Below are positions 18,324 through 27,524 of a DNA stretch of 64,000 bases, one piece after another. A program made the translations under genes and the position numbers. The notes beneath the pieces were generated by a model that was not told where the DNA came from, did no database searches, and worked only from the letters and a program-made list of their open reading frames with translations. The stretch covers positions 450,001-514,000 of the forward strand of contig NZ_CP012916.1 of NCBI RefSeq assembly GCF_001315015.1. Direction: 5' to 3'. The first letter of the stretch is position 1, and each line of letters begins with the position of its first letter. Source of the DNA: Azospirillum brasilense. GTDB taxonomy: Bacteria > Pseudomonadota > Alphaproteobacteria > Azospirillales > Azospirillaceae.

Positions 18324-19280
18324 ATGCTCCTCTACACACTCACCCGGCTGGCCTATCTGGCGATGGTGCTGGTCGTCATGTCGATCCTCGTCTTCCTGGT
18401 GACGCAGGCGATGCCGGGCGACGTCGCGTCGATGATCGCCGGACAGTTCGCCTCGAAGGAGGTGATCGACGCCATCACGGTCAAGCTCGGTCTCGACCAG
18501 CCCCTGATCGTGCAGTACGGCCGCTGGGCCGCCGGCATCCTGCAGGGCGATCTCGGCCGCTCGCTGGTTCTGGAGCAGCCGGTCGCGCCGATCCTGATGG
18601 AGGCGCTCAGCCGGTCCCTGGTCCTGGCGGTGGTGGCCCTGGCGGTGGTGACGGTGATCGGCATCGGCGCCGGCGTCCTGGCCGCGGTGCGCCGCGGGCG
18701 CATGGCCGACCAGATGGTCTCGGGCGTGTCCTATCTCGGCATCGCCGTTCCCGACTTCTTCTGGGCCATCGTCCTGGTTCTGATCTTCGGCAGCTACCTG
18801 AAATGGCTGCCGACCGGCGGCTACGCGCCGCTCGCCGACGGCTTCGTGCCCTGGGCCTCGCATCTGGTCCTGCCGGTCATCACGCTGGTGCTGATGCTGA
18901 TCGCCCGCATCGCGCGGCTGACCCGCTCCAGCATGATCGACGTCCTGCAGACCAACTACGTGAAGTACGCCCGCGCCAAGGGCCTGCCGGAGAAGGTGGT
19001 GATCGTCCGCCACGCCCTGCGCAACGCGCTGCTGCCGACCATCACCGTGCTCGCCATCGACTTCGGCCTGATCCTCGGCGGCGTCGTGGTCATCGAGACG
19101 GTTTTCTCCTTCCCCGGCATGGGCCGGCTGCTGCTGTTCGCCATCCAGCGCCACGACCTGCCGCTGATCCAGGCGACCATCCTGATCATCTCGACGGCCT
19201 ACTGCCTGGCGAACCTGGCGGCCGACCTGCTCTACGCGTTCGTCAACCCGAAGATCCGCCATGGCATGGGGAACGCCTGA
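18324..19280 (+). CDS. ABC transporter permease, DppB type
   Basis: A 318-residue inner-membrane permease of the dipeptide/oligopeptide family. The N-terminal helix (LYTLTRLAYLAMVLVVMS) and several further membrane segments are visible. The ATPase-contact (EAA) region is near residues 205-235 (YVKYARAKGLPEKVVIVRHALRNALLP), followed by the conserved VVVIETVFSFPGMG. The partner permease starts 1 nt after its stop. Confidence 0.94.
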   Translation: MLLYTLTRLAYLAMVLVVMSILVFLVTQAMPGDVASMIAGQFASKEVIDAITVKLGLDQPLIVQYGRWAAGILQGDLGRSLVLEQPVAPILMEALSRSLVLAVVALAVVTVIGIGAGVLAAVRRGRMADQMVSGVSYLGIAVPDFFWAIVLVLIFGSYLKWLPTGGYAPLADGFVPWASHLVLPVITLVLMLIARIARLTRSSMIDVLQTNYVKYARAKGLPEKVVIVRHALRNALLPTITVLAIDFGLILGGVVVIETVFSFPGMGRLLLFAIQRHDLPLIQATILIISTAYCLANLAADLLYAFVNPKIRHGMGNA

Positions 19281-19281
19281 C

Positions 19282-20160
19282 ATGACCGCCGCGAGCCAAA
19301 CCCCCGCCGCCCCGCCCCGCGCAGCGCCTCCCCGCTCCGCGCCGAAGCGCTGGCCCACCTCGCTCGTCCTCGGGATCGCGCTGCTGGCGCCGCTGCTGGT
19401 GGTCGCCGTGGCCGGCCCCTGGCTGGCCCCCTACCCCTACGACGAGATGAACATCATGAGCCGGCTCCAGCCGCCGGGGCCGGACTTCTGGTTCGGCACC
19501 GACGAGTACGGCCGCGACGTGTTCAGCCGCACCCTCGTCGGCACGACCAACTCGCTGGTCATGGGCGTCGCCGCCACCGCCATCAGCCTGCTCGTCGGCG
19601 TGCCGCTGGGGCTGGTCGCCGGATACGGCCGCGGCCGGACCGACGAGATCATCATGCGCTGCATGGACGTGCTGATGTCCTTCCCGCCCATCCTGCTGGG
19701 CATCCTCGTCCTGGCCGTCACGCCGCCGGCCCTGTGGAAGGCGGTCGTCGCCATCGGCATCGTCTACGTGCCGCAGGTGGTCCGCCTGACCCGCGCCATC
19801 ACCCTGGAGCTGATGCAGGAGGAGTTCATCACCGCCGCCCGGCTGCGCGGCGAGAGCACCGCCTACATCCTGTTCCACGAGATCCTGCCGAACATCTGGC
19901 CGCCGCTGGCGGTCGAGTCCAGCCTGCGCGTCGTCTTCGCCATCCTGCTGGGCGCCGCCCTCAGCTTCATCGGCATGGGCGCCCAGCCGCCCTCCTCCGA
20001 CTGGGGCCTGATGATCAGCGAGGCCCGGCCCTTCGTCGAGCAGGCGCCGTGGATCGCGCTGTGCCCCGGCATTGCCATGGGCATCACCGTGATCGGCATC
20101 AACCTGCTGGGCGATGGACTGCGCGCCGTGCTGGACCCCCGCAACACGGGAGGACACTGA
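19282..20160 (+). CDS. ABC transporter permease, DppC type
   Basis: A 292-residue permease, second of the pair. The N-terminus is Pro/Ala-rich, then come LVLGIALLAPLLVVAVAGPWLA and the DppC hallmark WFGTDEYGRDVFSRTLVGT. The EAA loop is FITAARLRGESTAYILFHEILPN. The ATG at 19282 sits right after the dppB-like stop; the upstream in-frame ATG would overlap that gene. The ATPase gene starts 4 nt downstream. Confidence 0.94.
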   Translation: MTAASQTPAAPPRAAPPRSAPKRWPTSLVLGIALLAPLLVVAVAGPWLAPYPYDEMNIMSRLQPPGPDFWFGTDEYGRDVFSRTLVGTTNSLVMGVAATAISLLVGVPLGLVAGYGRGRTDEIIMRCMDVLMSFPPILLGILVLAVTPPALWKAVVAIGIVYVPQVVRLTRAITLELMQEEFITAARLRGESTAYILFHEILPNIWPPLAVESSLRVVFAILLGAALSFIGMGAQPPSSDWGLMISEARPFVEQAPWIALCPGIAMGITVIGINLLGDGLRAVLDPRNTGGH

Positions 20161-20164
20161 CCCC

Positions 20165-22288
20165 ATGACCGCTCTCGTGCCCCTTTCCGCCGCCGCGTCC
20201 CCCGATCCGACCCCGGCCTCCGCGACCGCCATGTCCGCCCTGCTGGAGGTGCGCAACCTCACCATCAACTACGCCAGCCCGCGCGGCACGCTGCGCGCCG
20301 CCAGCGACGTCAGCTTCGCGATCCGGCCGGGCGAGGTCATGGGGCTGGTCGGCGAGTCCGGCTCGGGCAAGAGCACCGTCGCCATGGCCATCCTCGACCT
20401 GCTGGGCGAGGCCGGGCGCATCGACGGCGGCGAGATCCTGTTCGAAGGGACCGACCTGCGCCGCCTGTCCGCCGGGCAGCGCCGGAGCTTGCGCGGTGAC
20501 CGCATCGCCGCGGTCTTCCAGGACCCCTTCACCTCGCTGAACCCGGCGCTGACCGTCGGGCGGCAGATCGCCGAGCCGCTGGTCCAGCACAAGGGCCTCA
20601 CCCCCCGCCAGGCAGCACCACGGGTGGAGGAGCTGCTGGCCGAGGTGGGCATCCGCGAGCCGCGACGCATCGCGCAGTCCTACCCGCACCAGCTGTCGGG
20701 CGGCATGCAGCAGCGCGTGCTGATCGCCACCGCGCTCGGCTGCGACCCCAAGCTGCTGATCCTCGACGAGCCGACGACGGCGCTCGACGTCACGGTGGAG
20801 GCGCGGATCATCGAGCTGCTCGCCGGCCTGTGCGAGAGCCACCATCTGAGCGCCCTGTTCGTCTCGCACAACCTCGGCATCGTCAACCGCATCTGCAATT
20901 CGGTCTGCGTGCTCTACGGCAGCGAGGTCGTGGAGACCGGGCGCACCCGCGAGGTGCTGGCCCGGCCGGTCCATCCCTACACCAAGGGGTTGGTGGCGGC
21001 GCTGCCCCGCATCACCACGGACCGCCGGCATCGCCTGTCCTCGATCCCCGGCACGGTCAGCAAGCTGTCGGGAGCCTCCGAATCCTGCGTCTTCGCGCCC
21101 CGCTGTCCGTTCGCCGAGGAGACCTGCCGCCGCCTGCCCCAGGCGCTGCGCGTGGACGCCGCCGGCAACAGCGTGCGCTGCTGGAAGGCCGAGGCCCTGG
21201 CCGGCACCCCGTGGCCGGAGGAGTCGACCGCGTCCCGGCAGCCTGCGACGCCGCCGGCCCGCACCGCCCCGCTGGTGCAGGTCGAGGCGCTGCGCAAGGT
21301 CTTCGGCGAGCGCCGGTCGATCCTGCCGTGGCTCCGCCGCGAGGGCACGGTGGCGGTCGACGACGTCTCCTTCACCATCCAGCGCGGCGAGGTGCTGGGC
21401 GTGGTCGGCGAGAGCGGCAGCGGCAAGAGCACGATCGGCCGCTCGCTGCTGGCCCTGATCGAGCCGACCGCCGGAACGGTGCTGTTCGACGGCGCCGACT
21501 TCGTCAAGCAGGCCAAGGAGGGCGACCGCGACCTGCGCCGCCGCGCCCAGCTGGTCTTCCAGAATTCCGCCGCCTCGCTCAACCCGCGCAAGACGGTGGG
21601 GGCGGCCATGGAGCGCCCGCTCGTCCTCGCCGGCCGCCAGGGCGAGGCGGAGCGCCGGGAGATGATCGCGGCGCTGCTGACCCGCGTCGGCCTGCCCGCC
21701 GCCTACGCCGACCGCTACCCGCACGAGCTGAGCGGCGGCGAGCGTCAGCGGGTGAACATCGCCCGCGCCCTGGCCACCGATCCGGAGTTCGTCGTCTGCG
21801 ACGAGGCGGTGTCGGCGCTCGACGTCTCGGTGCAGGCGAACATCCTCAATCTTCTGGCCGACCTGCGCGACGAGCTGGGACTGTCCTACCTGTTCATCAC
21901 CCACGACATCGCCGTGGTGTCGCACATCGCCGACCGCGTGCTGGTCGTCTATGGCGGCACGATTTGCGAGGAGGGTCCGATCGGACGGGTCCTGCGCCCG
22001 CCCTACCATCCCTACACCGAGGCGCTGCTGTCGGCCGTGCCGCGGCTGAGCGGGGCGGAGGACGGGCCGGAGCCTGAGCGCATCCTGCTGGAGGACTCCA
22101 CCGCACCGCCCGGCGGCGGGGGCTGCGCCTTCCGCGGCCGCTGCCCGCGCAAGCTCGGCACCATCTGCGACGAGCGCGCGCCGCCGGTGCAGACGGCGAC
22201 CGACGGCCACCGCATCGCCTGCCACATCCCGCTGGCCGAGCTGGCGGAACGGGCGTCGGTCTTCCCCGAGCTGGCGGCCCTACACTGA
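20165..22288 (+). CDS. Fused DppD-DppF ABC transporter ATPase
   Basis: A single 707-residue protein carrying both ATPases of a peptide transporter. The first domain (about 20-330) has Walker [10 protein letters not shown], signature LSGGMQQRV and Walker B LLILDEP. The second (about 365-690) repeats [18 protein letters not shown] and [10 protein letters not shown]. Each ends in the Cys-containing tail typical of oligopeptide ATPases ([14 protein letters not shown] and [15 protein letters not shown]). The second Walker B reads FVVCDEAVS instead of LLLLDEP, which is common in DppF-like proteins. It is part of the operon with the two permeases. Confidence 0.95.
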   Translation: MTALVPLSAAASPDPTPASATAMSALLEVRNLTINYASPRGTLRAASDVSFAIRPGEVMGLVGESGSGKSTVAMAILDLLGEAGRIDGGEILFEGTDLRRLSAGQRRSLRGDRIAAVFQDPFTSLNPALTVGRQIAEPLVQHKGLTPRQAAPRVEELLAEVGIREPRRIAQSYPHQLSGGMQQRVLIATALGCDPKLLILDEPTTALDVTVEARIIELLAGLCESHHLSALFVSHNLGIVNRICNSVCVLYGSEVVETGRTREVLARPVHPYTKGLVAALPRITTDRRHRLSSIPGTVSKLSGASESCVFAPRCPFAEETCRRLPQALRVDAAGNSVRCWKAEALAGTPWPEESTASRQPATPPARTAPLVQVEALRKVFGERRSILPWLRREGTVAVDDVSFTIQRGEVLGVVGESGSGKSTIGRSLLALIEPTAGTVLFDGADFVKQAKEGDRDLRRRAQLVFQNSAASLNPRKTVGAAMERPLVLAGRQGEAERREMIAALLTRVGLPAAYADRYPHELSGGERQRVNIARALATDPEFVVCDEAVSALDVSVQANILNLLADLRDELGLSYLFITHDIAVVSHIADRVLVVYGGTICEEGPIGRVLRPPYHPYTEALLSAVPRLSGAEDGPEPERILLEDSTAPPGGGGCAFRGRCPRKLGTICDERAPPVQTATDGHRIACHIPLAELAERASVFPELAALH

Positions 22289-22343
22289 TCGCCCCGCACT
22301 GACCGCCTAACCCGCAGCCAACCCTTTCCGGGCGGCGTAACGG

Positions 22344-22367
22344 CCGGGGGCCCTTTCGGCTCCCCGG
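22344..22367 (+). terminator. Hairpin between ATPase and RidA genes
   Basis: A GC-rich stem (CCGGGG-GCC / GGC-t-CCCCGG, one bulged base, loop CTTTC) lies 55 nt after the ATPase stop and 51 nt before the RidA ATG. No T run follows, so partial attenuation is more likely than full termination. Confidence 0.4.
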
Positions 22368-22418
22368 ACATGCCCTCCCTATGCCCGGCGCACCCTTCAC
22401 CCAAGAGAGAACCGACCC

Positions 22419-22841
22419 ATGACCAGCCACACCCGCATCCGCAAGTTCAACACCAAGAAGACCTATCCCGAGCAGGCGCTGGACAACGACCTCTGCCAGA
22501 CCGTCGTGGCCCGCGGTGCGATGGTCTTCGTGCGCGGCCAGATCGGCCAGAACCTCGACACCAGCGAGAGCGTGGCCATCGGCGACGCCGCCGGCCAGAC
22601 CGAGCAGGCCATGAGCAACATCAAGATGCTGCTGGATGAGGCCGGCGCGAAGATGGAGCACATCTGCAAGATCACCGTCTACATCACCGACCCGCGCTAC
22701 CGCGAGCCGGTCTACCGCACCATCGGCAAGTGGCTGAAGGGCGTCCATCCCGTCTCCACCGGCATCGTCGTCAGCGCCCTGGCGCGGCCGGAATGGGTGG
22801 TCGAGGTCGACGCCATCGCCGTGATCCCCGACGCCGCCTGA
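22419..22841 (+). CDS. RidA family protein (Rid/YjgF)
   Basis: A 140-residue small enamine/imine deaminase-fold protein. RidA hydrolyses reactive 2-aminoacrylate and similar imines made by PLP enzymes; many paralogues are specific to catabolic operons. Visible features are FVRGQIGQNLDT, DAAGQTEQAMSNIKMLLDEAGA, the KITVYITDPRYREPVY strand and VEVDAIAVIP. The Arg equivalent to the catalytic Arg105 of RidA is not in the usual GARVEVE context, where RPEWVVEVDA stands. This suggests a Rid subgroup with a dedicated substrate tied to the neighbouring transporter and hydrolases. Confidence 0.9.
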   Translation: MTSHTRIRKFNTKKTYPEQALDNDLCQTVVARGAMVFVRGQIGQNLDTSESVAIGDAAGQTEQAMSNIKMLLDEAGAKMEHICKITVYITDPRYREPVYRTIGKWLKGVHPVSTGIVVSALARPEWVVEVDAIAVIPDAA

Positions 22842-22879
22842 TTTCCCGCATCACACAAAAGAAACCTGGAACGCCCGCC

Positions 22880-23839
22880 ATGAGCAGCACCCTGACCAAC
22901 CCGCCGCGCCGTGAACTGCAGAGCTTCCTCGACTTCCCCATCTGCACGGATATCGACCAGCTCGACGGCCACATCGGCATCCTCGGCATCCCCTACGGCG
23001 ATCCCTACTCGATCGACGAGGTGACCAACGACCAGACCAACGCCCCGACCTGGGTCCGCCGCTACACCGAGCGGGCGCTGCGCCAGCTGGAGCGCTGGGA
23101 CTTCGACATCGGCGGTCCGCTGCTCGGCGGGAAGGACATCAAGGTCGTGGACTGCGGCGACGTGAAGGCGAACCCGCGCGACCTCGACCTGCATTACCGC
23201 AACGCCGAGGCGGTGGTGCGCGCGATGCTCGCCAAGGGCATGCTGCCGATCATCATCGGCGGCGACCACGGCATCCCGATCCCGGTGCTGCGCGCTTACG
23301 ACGACCAGGGCCCGATCACGCTCGTGCACATCGACGCGCACCTCGACTGGCGCGACCATGTGAACGGCGCCCGCGGCGGCTATTCCAGCCCGATCCGCCG
23401 CGCGGCGGAGATGGACCATGTCGGCCAGATCTTCCAGATCGGCCTGCGCTCCGCCGGCAGCGCCCGGCCGGAGGAGGTCGAGGCGGCGCAGGCCTACGGC
23501 GCCGTGCTGATCCCCGATGTTGAGCTGCAGGACGTCGGCATGAAGGCGGTGCTCGACCGCATTCCCGACGGCGGGCGCTATTACCTGACCATCGACGCCG
23601 ATGGTATGGACCCGACCATCATGCCGGCCGTCAACGGCCCGGCGCCGGGCGGCGTGACCTATCCCCAGATCCGCACGCTGATCCACGGTCTGGTGAAGAA
23701 GGGCCGCGTCGTCGGCATGGACATCGTGGAGATCACGCCCAAGAAGGACGTGAACGGCATCACCGCGATCACCGCCGGCCGCATCATCTGCAACCTGATC
23801 GGCAAGACCATCCAGGCCGGCTACTTCGACGCCAAGTGA
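22880..23839 (+). CDS. Agmatinase/ureohydrolase family enzyme
   Basis: A 319-residue binuclear manganese hydrolase of the arginase-agmatinase superfamily, which releases urea from a guanidino compound. Metal ligands are seen in GGDHGIPIP, HIDAHLDW and TIDADGMDPTIMP. It is closer in length and N-terminal pattern (LGIPYGDPY) to agmatinase, guanidinobutyrase and guanidinopropionase than to arginase. Sequence alone does not fix the substrate. It lies 38 nt after RidA and 117 nt before the ArgE-like gene, so it probably belongs to one catabolic unit fed by the ABC transporter. Confidence 0.92.
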   Translation: MSSTLTNPPRRELQSFLDFPICTDIDQLDGHIGILGIPYGDPYSIDEVTNDQTNAPTWVRRYTERALRQLERWDFDIGGPLLGGKDIKVVDCGDVKANPRDLDLHYRNAEAVVRAMLAKGMLPIIIGGDHGIPIPVLRAYDDQGPITLVHIDAHLDWRDHVNGARGGYSSPIRRAAEMDHVGQIFQIGLRSAGSARPEEVEAAQAYGAVLIPDVELQDVGMKAVLDRIPDGGRYYLTIDADGMDPTIMPAVNGPAPGGVTYPQIRTLIHGLVKKGRVVGMDIVEITPKKDVNGITAITAGRIICNLIGKTIQAGYFDAK

Positions 23840-23859
23840 GAGGAGCGGCCTGACGAGGA

Positions 23860-23890
23860 ACGGAGGAGGCCGGCCGATGGCCGCCTCCGT
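23860..23890 (+). terminator. Hairpin between ureohydrolase and ArgE-like genes
   Basis: ACGGAGG (23860-23866) pairs with CCTCCGT (23884-23890), with an inner GGCC/GGCC stem. There is no T tract. It lies 20 nt after the ureohydrolase stop, so it could be an attenuator or stabiliser. Confidence 0.4.
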
Positions 23891-23956
23891 CCCGACGGCA
23901 GCGCCGGCTTGTGAAAGCCAGGGCTGAAAGACCAAGGAAGAAGGACCATACCCGCC

Positions 23957-25105
23957 ATGGGTGCGACGCTGGACATTCTGGAACGGCTGGTGGCCTTTCC
24001 CACGGTCAGCCGCGACAGCAACCTGGACCTCATCCTCTGGGCGAAGGAGCGGCTGGAGGCGGCCGGCGCCGCCACGCGGCTGGTGCCGAGCGAGGACGGG
24101 CGCAAGGCCAACCTCTTCGCCAGCATCGGCCCGGCCGACCGTCCGGGCATCCTGCTGTCCGGCCACACCGACGTGGTGCCGGTGGACGGGCAGGCCTGGA
24201 CCAGCGACCCCTTCCGCCTGACCCGCCGGGCCGGCAATCTCTACGGCCGCGGCACCGCCGACATGAAGGGCTTCGTCGCCGCGGCGATGGCCCTGGCCGA
24301 GCGGGCCTCCGGGCGGACGCTCAGCCAGCCGCTTCATCTCGCGCTGTCTTACGACGAGGAGGTTGGCTGCCTGGGCGTGCGGCGCCTGATCGACATGATG
24401 GCGGCCCTGCCGGTCCGCCCGCGCTTCTGCATCGTCGGTGAACCCACCCTGATGCAGGTGGTCACGGCCCACAAGGGCAAGACGGCGCTGCGCATCGACT
24501 GCCGCGGGGTCGAATGCCATTCCAGCCTGGCGCCGCAGGGGATGAACGCCATCCATATGGCCTGCGACATGCTTACGGGACTGCGCCGTCTGCAGGAGCG
24601 GGTGCAGACCGAAGGCGCGCGCGACGCCGATTACGACGTGCCGTGGACCACCATCCACGCCGGTGTCATTCAGGGCGGCAGCGCGCTGAACATCGTGCCC
24701 AACCATTGCCGCCTCGACATGGAAATCCGCCACCTGCCGCAAGACCCGGTGGAGCCCCTGCTCGACGCGGTGAGGGCGGAGGCGGAGGCCATCGAAACGC
24801 GGGCGCGAAGCGCCTTTCCCGCCGTCGCCGTCGAGGTCGCCGAACTGTCCAGCTATCCGTCGCTCGACACCGACGGGGACTCGGAGGTGGTGTCCTTCGT
24901 CAAGGCGCTCACCGGAGGAAACAGCCTGGGCAAGATTTCCTTCGGCACCGAAGGCGGCCTGTTCCAGCAGCGCTTGTCGCTTCCCACCGTCGTCTGCGGC
25001 CCCGGCAGCATCGGCGAGGCCCACAAGCCGGACGAGTTCATCGCGGAGGAGCAGTTGGCGGCTTGCGACCGCATGCTGGACCTTCTGTTGACCCGTCTGG
25101 CCTGA
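23957..25105 (+). CDS. ArgE/DapE-family M20 deacylase (acetylornithine deacetylase-like)
   Basis: A 382-residue zinc amidohydrolase of the M20 family. Metal and catalytic residues are visible in HTDVVPVDG, YGRGTADMKGF, SYDEEVGCLG and EPTLMQVVTAHKGK, and in the C-terminal EAHKPDEF. ArgE removes acetyl from N-acetylornithine in arginine biosynthesis. Placement at the end of a transporter/RidA/ureohydrolase run points to a catabolic deacylase. A paralogue with the same motif spacing is at 45156-46307, and either copy could be the biosynthetic one. Confidence 0.9.
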   Translation: MGATLDILERLVAFPTVSRDSNLDLILWAKERLEAAGAATRLVPSEDGRKANLFASIGPADRPGILLSGHTDVVPVDGQAWTSDPFRLTRRAGNLYGRGTADMKGFVAAAMALAERASGRTLSQPLHLALSYDEEVGCLGVRRLIDMMAALPVRPRFCIVGEPTLMQVVTAHKGKTALRIDCRGVECHSSLAPQGMNAIHMACDMLTGLRRLQERVQTEGARDADYDVPWTTIHAGVIQGGSALNIVPNHCRLDMEIRHLPQDPVEPLLDAVRAEAEAIETRARSAFPAVAVEVAELSSYPSLDTDGDSEVVSFVKALTGGNSLGKISFGTEGGLFQQRLSLPTVVCGPGSIGEAHKPDEFIAEEQLAACDRMLDLLLTRLA

Positions 25106-25134
25106 CGAGCCGACGTTTTCCGCGCGGCCTCCGG

Positions 25135-25650
25135 TCAGGGGCCGCGCGTCAGCATGACGGGGGTCGCGTTGGGCGGCCAGAGCGTGTCCGGGTCGACGCC
25201 CATCCAGCGGCACAAGGCGTGCCAAGTGCCGGCGTGCGCCACGATCAAGGGGGGCCGCCCGTCCGCCGGAATCGGCAACCCGCTCAGCGCCGCGGTGACA
25301 CGGGCCTGGAAGGCGGTAAGGCTTTCACCCCCCGGCACCTCCTCGCGCAGGAGATCCCCCGGCACGGCGCCCCCTTCCAGGTCACCCCAGCGCCGCTCCT
25401 CCAGACCGGGGACGACGGCCACCGGCAGGCCCAGCGCCGCGCCGATAACGTTGGCGGTTTCCCGCGCGCGCCGCTGCGGGCTGGAATAAATGGCCACGAC
25501 CGGGCTGCCTTGGGCGGCCAGCGCCGCCGCCGCCGCGCGGGCCTGCGCCCGCCCGCGCTCCGTCAGCGACACGTCGCGCGATCCGGCCAGCCAGCCGCCG
25601 ACGTTGCTCTCCGTCTCGCCATGTCGGCAGAAGACGAGACGGTTCAGCAT
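25135..25650 (-). CDS. Histidine phosphatase (phosphoglycerate mutase-like)
   Basis: A 171-residue member of the histidine phosphatase superfamily. The catalytic His is in LVFCRHGETESN, the second active-site His in VAHAGTWHALC, and the conserved SLTERGRAQA and SSPQRRARETA segments are present. The length is that of small phosphatases of the CobC/GpmB type, shorter than glycolytic phosphoglycerate mutase. Its ATG overlaps the end of the HAD phosphatase gene by 7 nt, so it is the last gene of the transporter operon. This supports a phosphorylated substrate for the transporter (inference). Confidence 0.9.
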   Translation of the reverse strand: MLNRLVFCRHGETESNVGGWLAGSRDVSLTERGRAQARAAAAALAAQGSPVVAIYSSPQRRARETANVIGAALGLPVAVVPGLEERRWGDLEGGAVPGDLLREEVPGGESLTAFQARVTAALSGLPIPADGRPPLIVAHAGTWHALCRWMGVDPDTLWPPNATPVMLTRGP

Positions 25651-26351
25651 GCCGAGGCCGCGGACAGCGCCCCCGTCAGGGCGCCGAAGCGCTCCAGGAT
25701 GCCGTCGTGCGGGAGGCTTTCGAGCGGCACCCGCGCGTAGCCGTAGCGCAGCACCAGCACCCGCGCCACCCCGGCAGCGCGGGCGGCGGCCACGTCATGC
25801 TCGTTGTCGCCGACGAACACCGTCTCCTCCGGCCGGATATCCATCAGGGCGAGCAGGCCGAGCACCGGCTCCGGCGAGGGCTTGCGGGTGGGGAAGCTGT
25901 CGCCGCCGACCACCGCCGTGAAGCGGTCCGCGATGCCCAGGTCGGCGAGCAGCCGCCGGGTCGCCGCCATCGGCTTGTTGGTGCACACCCCCAGCTTCAG
26001 CCCGGCCGCGGACAGCGCCGTCAGCGTCTCCGCCACGCCGGGATAGAGCGCGCTGTGGGCGCTGGGGTCGGCCTCGTAGATGGCCAGGAAGCGGCGGGTG
26101 TGGGCCGCCGTCTCCTCCGCTCCGGGCAGGCCGCCGGTGGCGGCCAGGACCCGCTCCACCAGCTTGGCCACCCCGTCGCCGATGAAGGAGCGCACCGCCG
26201 GCAGATCGACCGGCGGGCGGCCCAGCTCGGCCAGCAGGGCGTTGGAGGCGTGCATCAGGTCGGCGGCGCTGTCCACCAGCGTGCCGTCGAGATCGAAGGC
26301 AATCGCACGAACGGGGGCACGCAAAGACGTGCGGTTGGGAAGGCTGGTCAC
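25644..26351 (-). CDS. gph: Phosphoglycolate phosphatase-like HAD hydrolase
   Basis: A 235-residue HAD-superfamily phosphatase. Motif I is AFDLDGTLVDS, the Lys motif is GVCTNKPMA and the last acidic motif is VGDNEHDVAAARAAG, all as in phosphoglycolate phosphatase, which yields glycolate and phosphate. I choose a GTG start at 26351, with AGGAG 10 nt upstream and only 13 nt after the ATPase stop; the longer frame runs back through the ATPase gene. It is translationally linked to the ATPase in front and the histidine phosphatase behind. In this context it may act on the imported organophosphate and not on phosphoglycolate from metabolism. Confidence 0.88.
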   Translation of the reverse strand: MTSLPNRTSLRAPVRAIAFDLDGTLVDSAADLMHASNALLAELGRPPVDLPAVRSFIGDGVAKLVERVLAATGGLPGAEETAAHTRRFLAIYEADPSAHSALYPGVAETLTALSAAGLKLGVCTNKPMAATRRLLADLGIADRFTAVVGGDSFPTRKPSPEPVLGLLALMDIRPEETVFVGDNEHDVAAARAAGVARVLVLRYGYARVPLESLPHDGILERFGALTGALSAASAC

Positions 26352-26364
26352 CGGAATGCGACTC

Positions 26365-27510
26365 CTATCGGCGCAGGAAGCGGGCCTTGTCGGCCGCGAG
26401 GTCGAGGGTGATCGGGGTGTCGGTCGGCAGCAGCGCGTCGCCGGCCTGGTGCGGGGCGTCAACCTGCACCTGCTGCCCCCCGATGTCCACCGCGTAGCGG
26501 ATCGAGGCGCCGAGGAACTCGCGGTGCCGCACCATGCCCACCAGCCGGACATGGCCGGCGCGCGGCGCCCCGCCGTCCTGGCGCCCGTCCTCCTGGTGAA
26601 TGAACAGGTTCTGCGGCCGGAACATCAGCTTGCCCTCGGCCCCCGGCTCCACGCCGCGCGGCAGCGGGATCGCCACGCCGCCACCCGTGACGAAGACCGT
26701 CCCGCCGTCCACGGCGCGCACCTGCCCCTCCAGCACGTTGGCGGTGCCGAGGAAGCCGGCGACGAACAGGTTGGCCGGGTGGTCGTACAGCTCCTGCGGG
26801 GTGCCGACCTGCTGGACGATGCCATCCTCCATCACCGCGATGCGGTCGCAGATGGTGTTGGCCTCCTCCTGGTCGTGGGTGACGAAGATGGTGGTCAGCC
26901 CCAGCTTGCGCTGAAGGCTCAGCAGCTCCTGGCGCATCTGCACGCGCAGCTTGGCGTCCAGGTTCGACAGCGGCTCGTCCAGCAGCAGCACCTTCGGCTC
27001 GATCACGATGGTGCGGGCGAGTGCGACGCGCTGCTGCTGGCCGCCCGACAGCTGCGACGGCCGGCGGTCGGCCAGATGCTTCAGCCCGACGAGGTCGAGC
27101 GCGGCGTCCACCCGCCGCTCGATCTCCGCGCGCGGCACGCGCCGCTCCTCCAGCCCGAAGGCGACGTTGCGGCGCACCGTCATGTGCGGCCACAGCGCGT
27201 AGCTCTGGAACACCATGCCGACGTCGCGCTTGTGCGCCGGCAGGCCCGAGATGTCGCGACCGCCGATCGTCACCGCCCCGCGCTGCGCCGTGTTGAAGCC
27301 GGCGATCAGCCGCAGCAGCGTGGTCTTGCCGCAGCCCGACGGGCCGAGGAAGGCGAAGAACTCGCCCGGCTTGATGTCGAGATGGATGTCCTTCAGCACG
27401 CGGTGGCTGCCGTAGGACAAGTCCACGCCGTCAATGCGGACGCCGACGCTCTCCATCCCGGCGGACAGGGCAGCGGGGGAAAACTGAGTGGGGGAGAATT
27501 GATGGTTCAT
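26365..27510 (-). CDS. ABC transporter ATPase (Fbp/Pot-like)
   Basis: A 381-residue ATPase energising the permease encoded just upstream. Walker A is GPSGCGKTT, the signature is LSGGQQQRV, Walker B is VLLLDEP and the switch His is in FVTHDQEEA. A C-terminal TOBE-like regulatory domain covers about residues 260-381. The ATG at 27510 follows the permease stop by 14 nt; the frame staying open into the permease gene is a shadow, not a fusion. The transporter class includes iron, 2-aminoethylphosphonate and polyamine systems. Confidence 0.92.
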   Translation of the reverse strand: MNHQFSPTQFSPAALSAGMESVGVRIDGVDLSYGSHRVLKDIHLDIKPGEFFAFLGPSGCGKTTLLRLIAGFNTAQRGAVTIGGRDISGLPAHKRDVGMVFQSYALWPHMTVRRNVAFGLEERRVPRAEIERRVDAALDLVGLKHLADRRPSQLSGGQQQRVALARTIVIEPKVLLLDEPLSNLDAKLRVQMRQELLSLQRKLGLTTIFVTHDQEEANTICDRIAVMEDGIVQQVGTPQELYDHPANLFVAGFLGTANVLEGQVRAVDGGTVFVTGGGVAIPLPRGVEPGAEGKLMFRPQNLFIHQEDGRQDGGAPRAGHVRLVGMVRHREFLGASIRYAVDIGGQQVQVDAPHQAGDALLPTDTPITLDLAADKARFLRR

Positions 27511-27524
27511 GGTGGTGGTTCCCC

